Under the pieces are notes generated by a model. That model searched no databases. It was not told the DNA's origin and saw only the letters and a list, made by a program, of their open reading frames with translations. Positions 5,092-5,093 of a stretch of DNA of 5,093 nt are shown in pieces. The position numbers and the translations under genes are program-made. Each line of letters starts with the position of its first letter. Positions within the stretch are counted from its first letter, which is position 1. Source of the DNA: Parachlamydiaceae bacterium (lineage in GTDB: Bacteria > Chlamydiota > Chlamydiia > Chlamydiales > Parachlamydiaceae); assembly GCA_013414685.1 (NCBI GenBank), contig CP058704.1, positions 1,576,380 to 1,581,472 on the forward strand. Direction: 5' to 3'.

Positions 5092-5093
5092 AA

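Overview
The window looks like a piece of the chromosome of an AT-rich, host-dependent bacterium. The best guess is an amoeba-associated member of the Chlamydiae (Parachlamydiaceae type). The guess rests on a suf gene facing away from accessory genes, two adjacent genes with the bilobed hydrophobic domain plus coiled coil typical of inclusion-membrane (Inc-like) proteins, and low GC with poly-A/T tracts. It is an inference; there is no rRNA or other marker here to settle it.

Layout. The left edge (261 to 1, minus) is the intact start of sufB (Fe-S cluster assembly), with a near-consensus promoter at 377-405 and a leader of about 110 nt. Facing away from it on the plus strand (494-874) is a decayed vapBC toxin-antitoxin operon, recognisable only by reading across frames: VapB has one frameshift and one nonsense codon, and VapC has two frameshifts and has lost its C-terminal half. 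From about 4750 down to 886, on the minus strand, lies what looks like one transcription unit of three damaged genes. They are a multidomain protein with two tandem copies of an unnamed module of about 77 residues and a C-terminal NADAR (YbiA-like) N-glycosidase domain (4750-3187), then two paralogous Inc-like membrane/coiled-coil genes (about 3135-2041 and 2023-886) separated by 17 nt. The right edge (5091-4807) is the intact C-terminal end of a cysteine-rich, probably zinc-binding conserved protein.

The main theme is damage. Each of the five genes between sufB and the Cys-rich gene needs two or more frame changes, mostly single-base deletions in homopolymers, and two carry in-frame stops. 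The internal repeats and the paralogue pair allow these lesions to be placed with confidence, because the correct frame can be read from the sister copy. The accessory block is either being lost by mutation or comes from an assembly with homopolymer errors. The two nonsense codons and the missing half of vapC favour real decay at least in part. Functionally, NADAR domains act on N-glycosidic bonds (riboflavin precursors, or ADP-ribosylated guanine in the DarT1/NADAR toxin-antitoxin systems). No DarT-like partner is visible here, so a role in defence or host interaction stays open.
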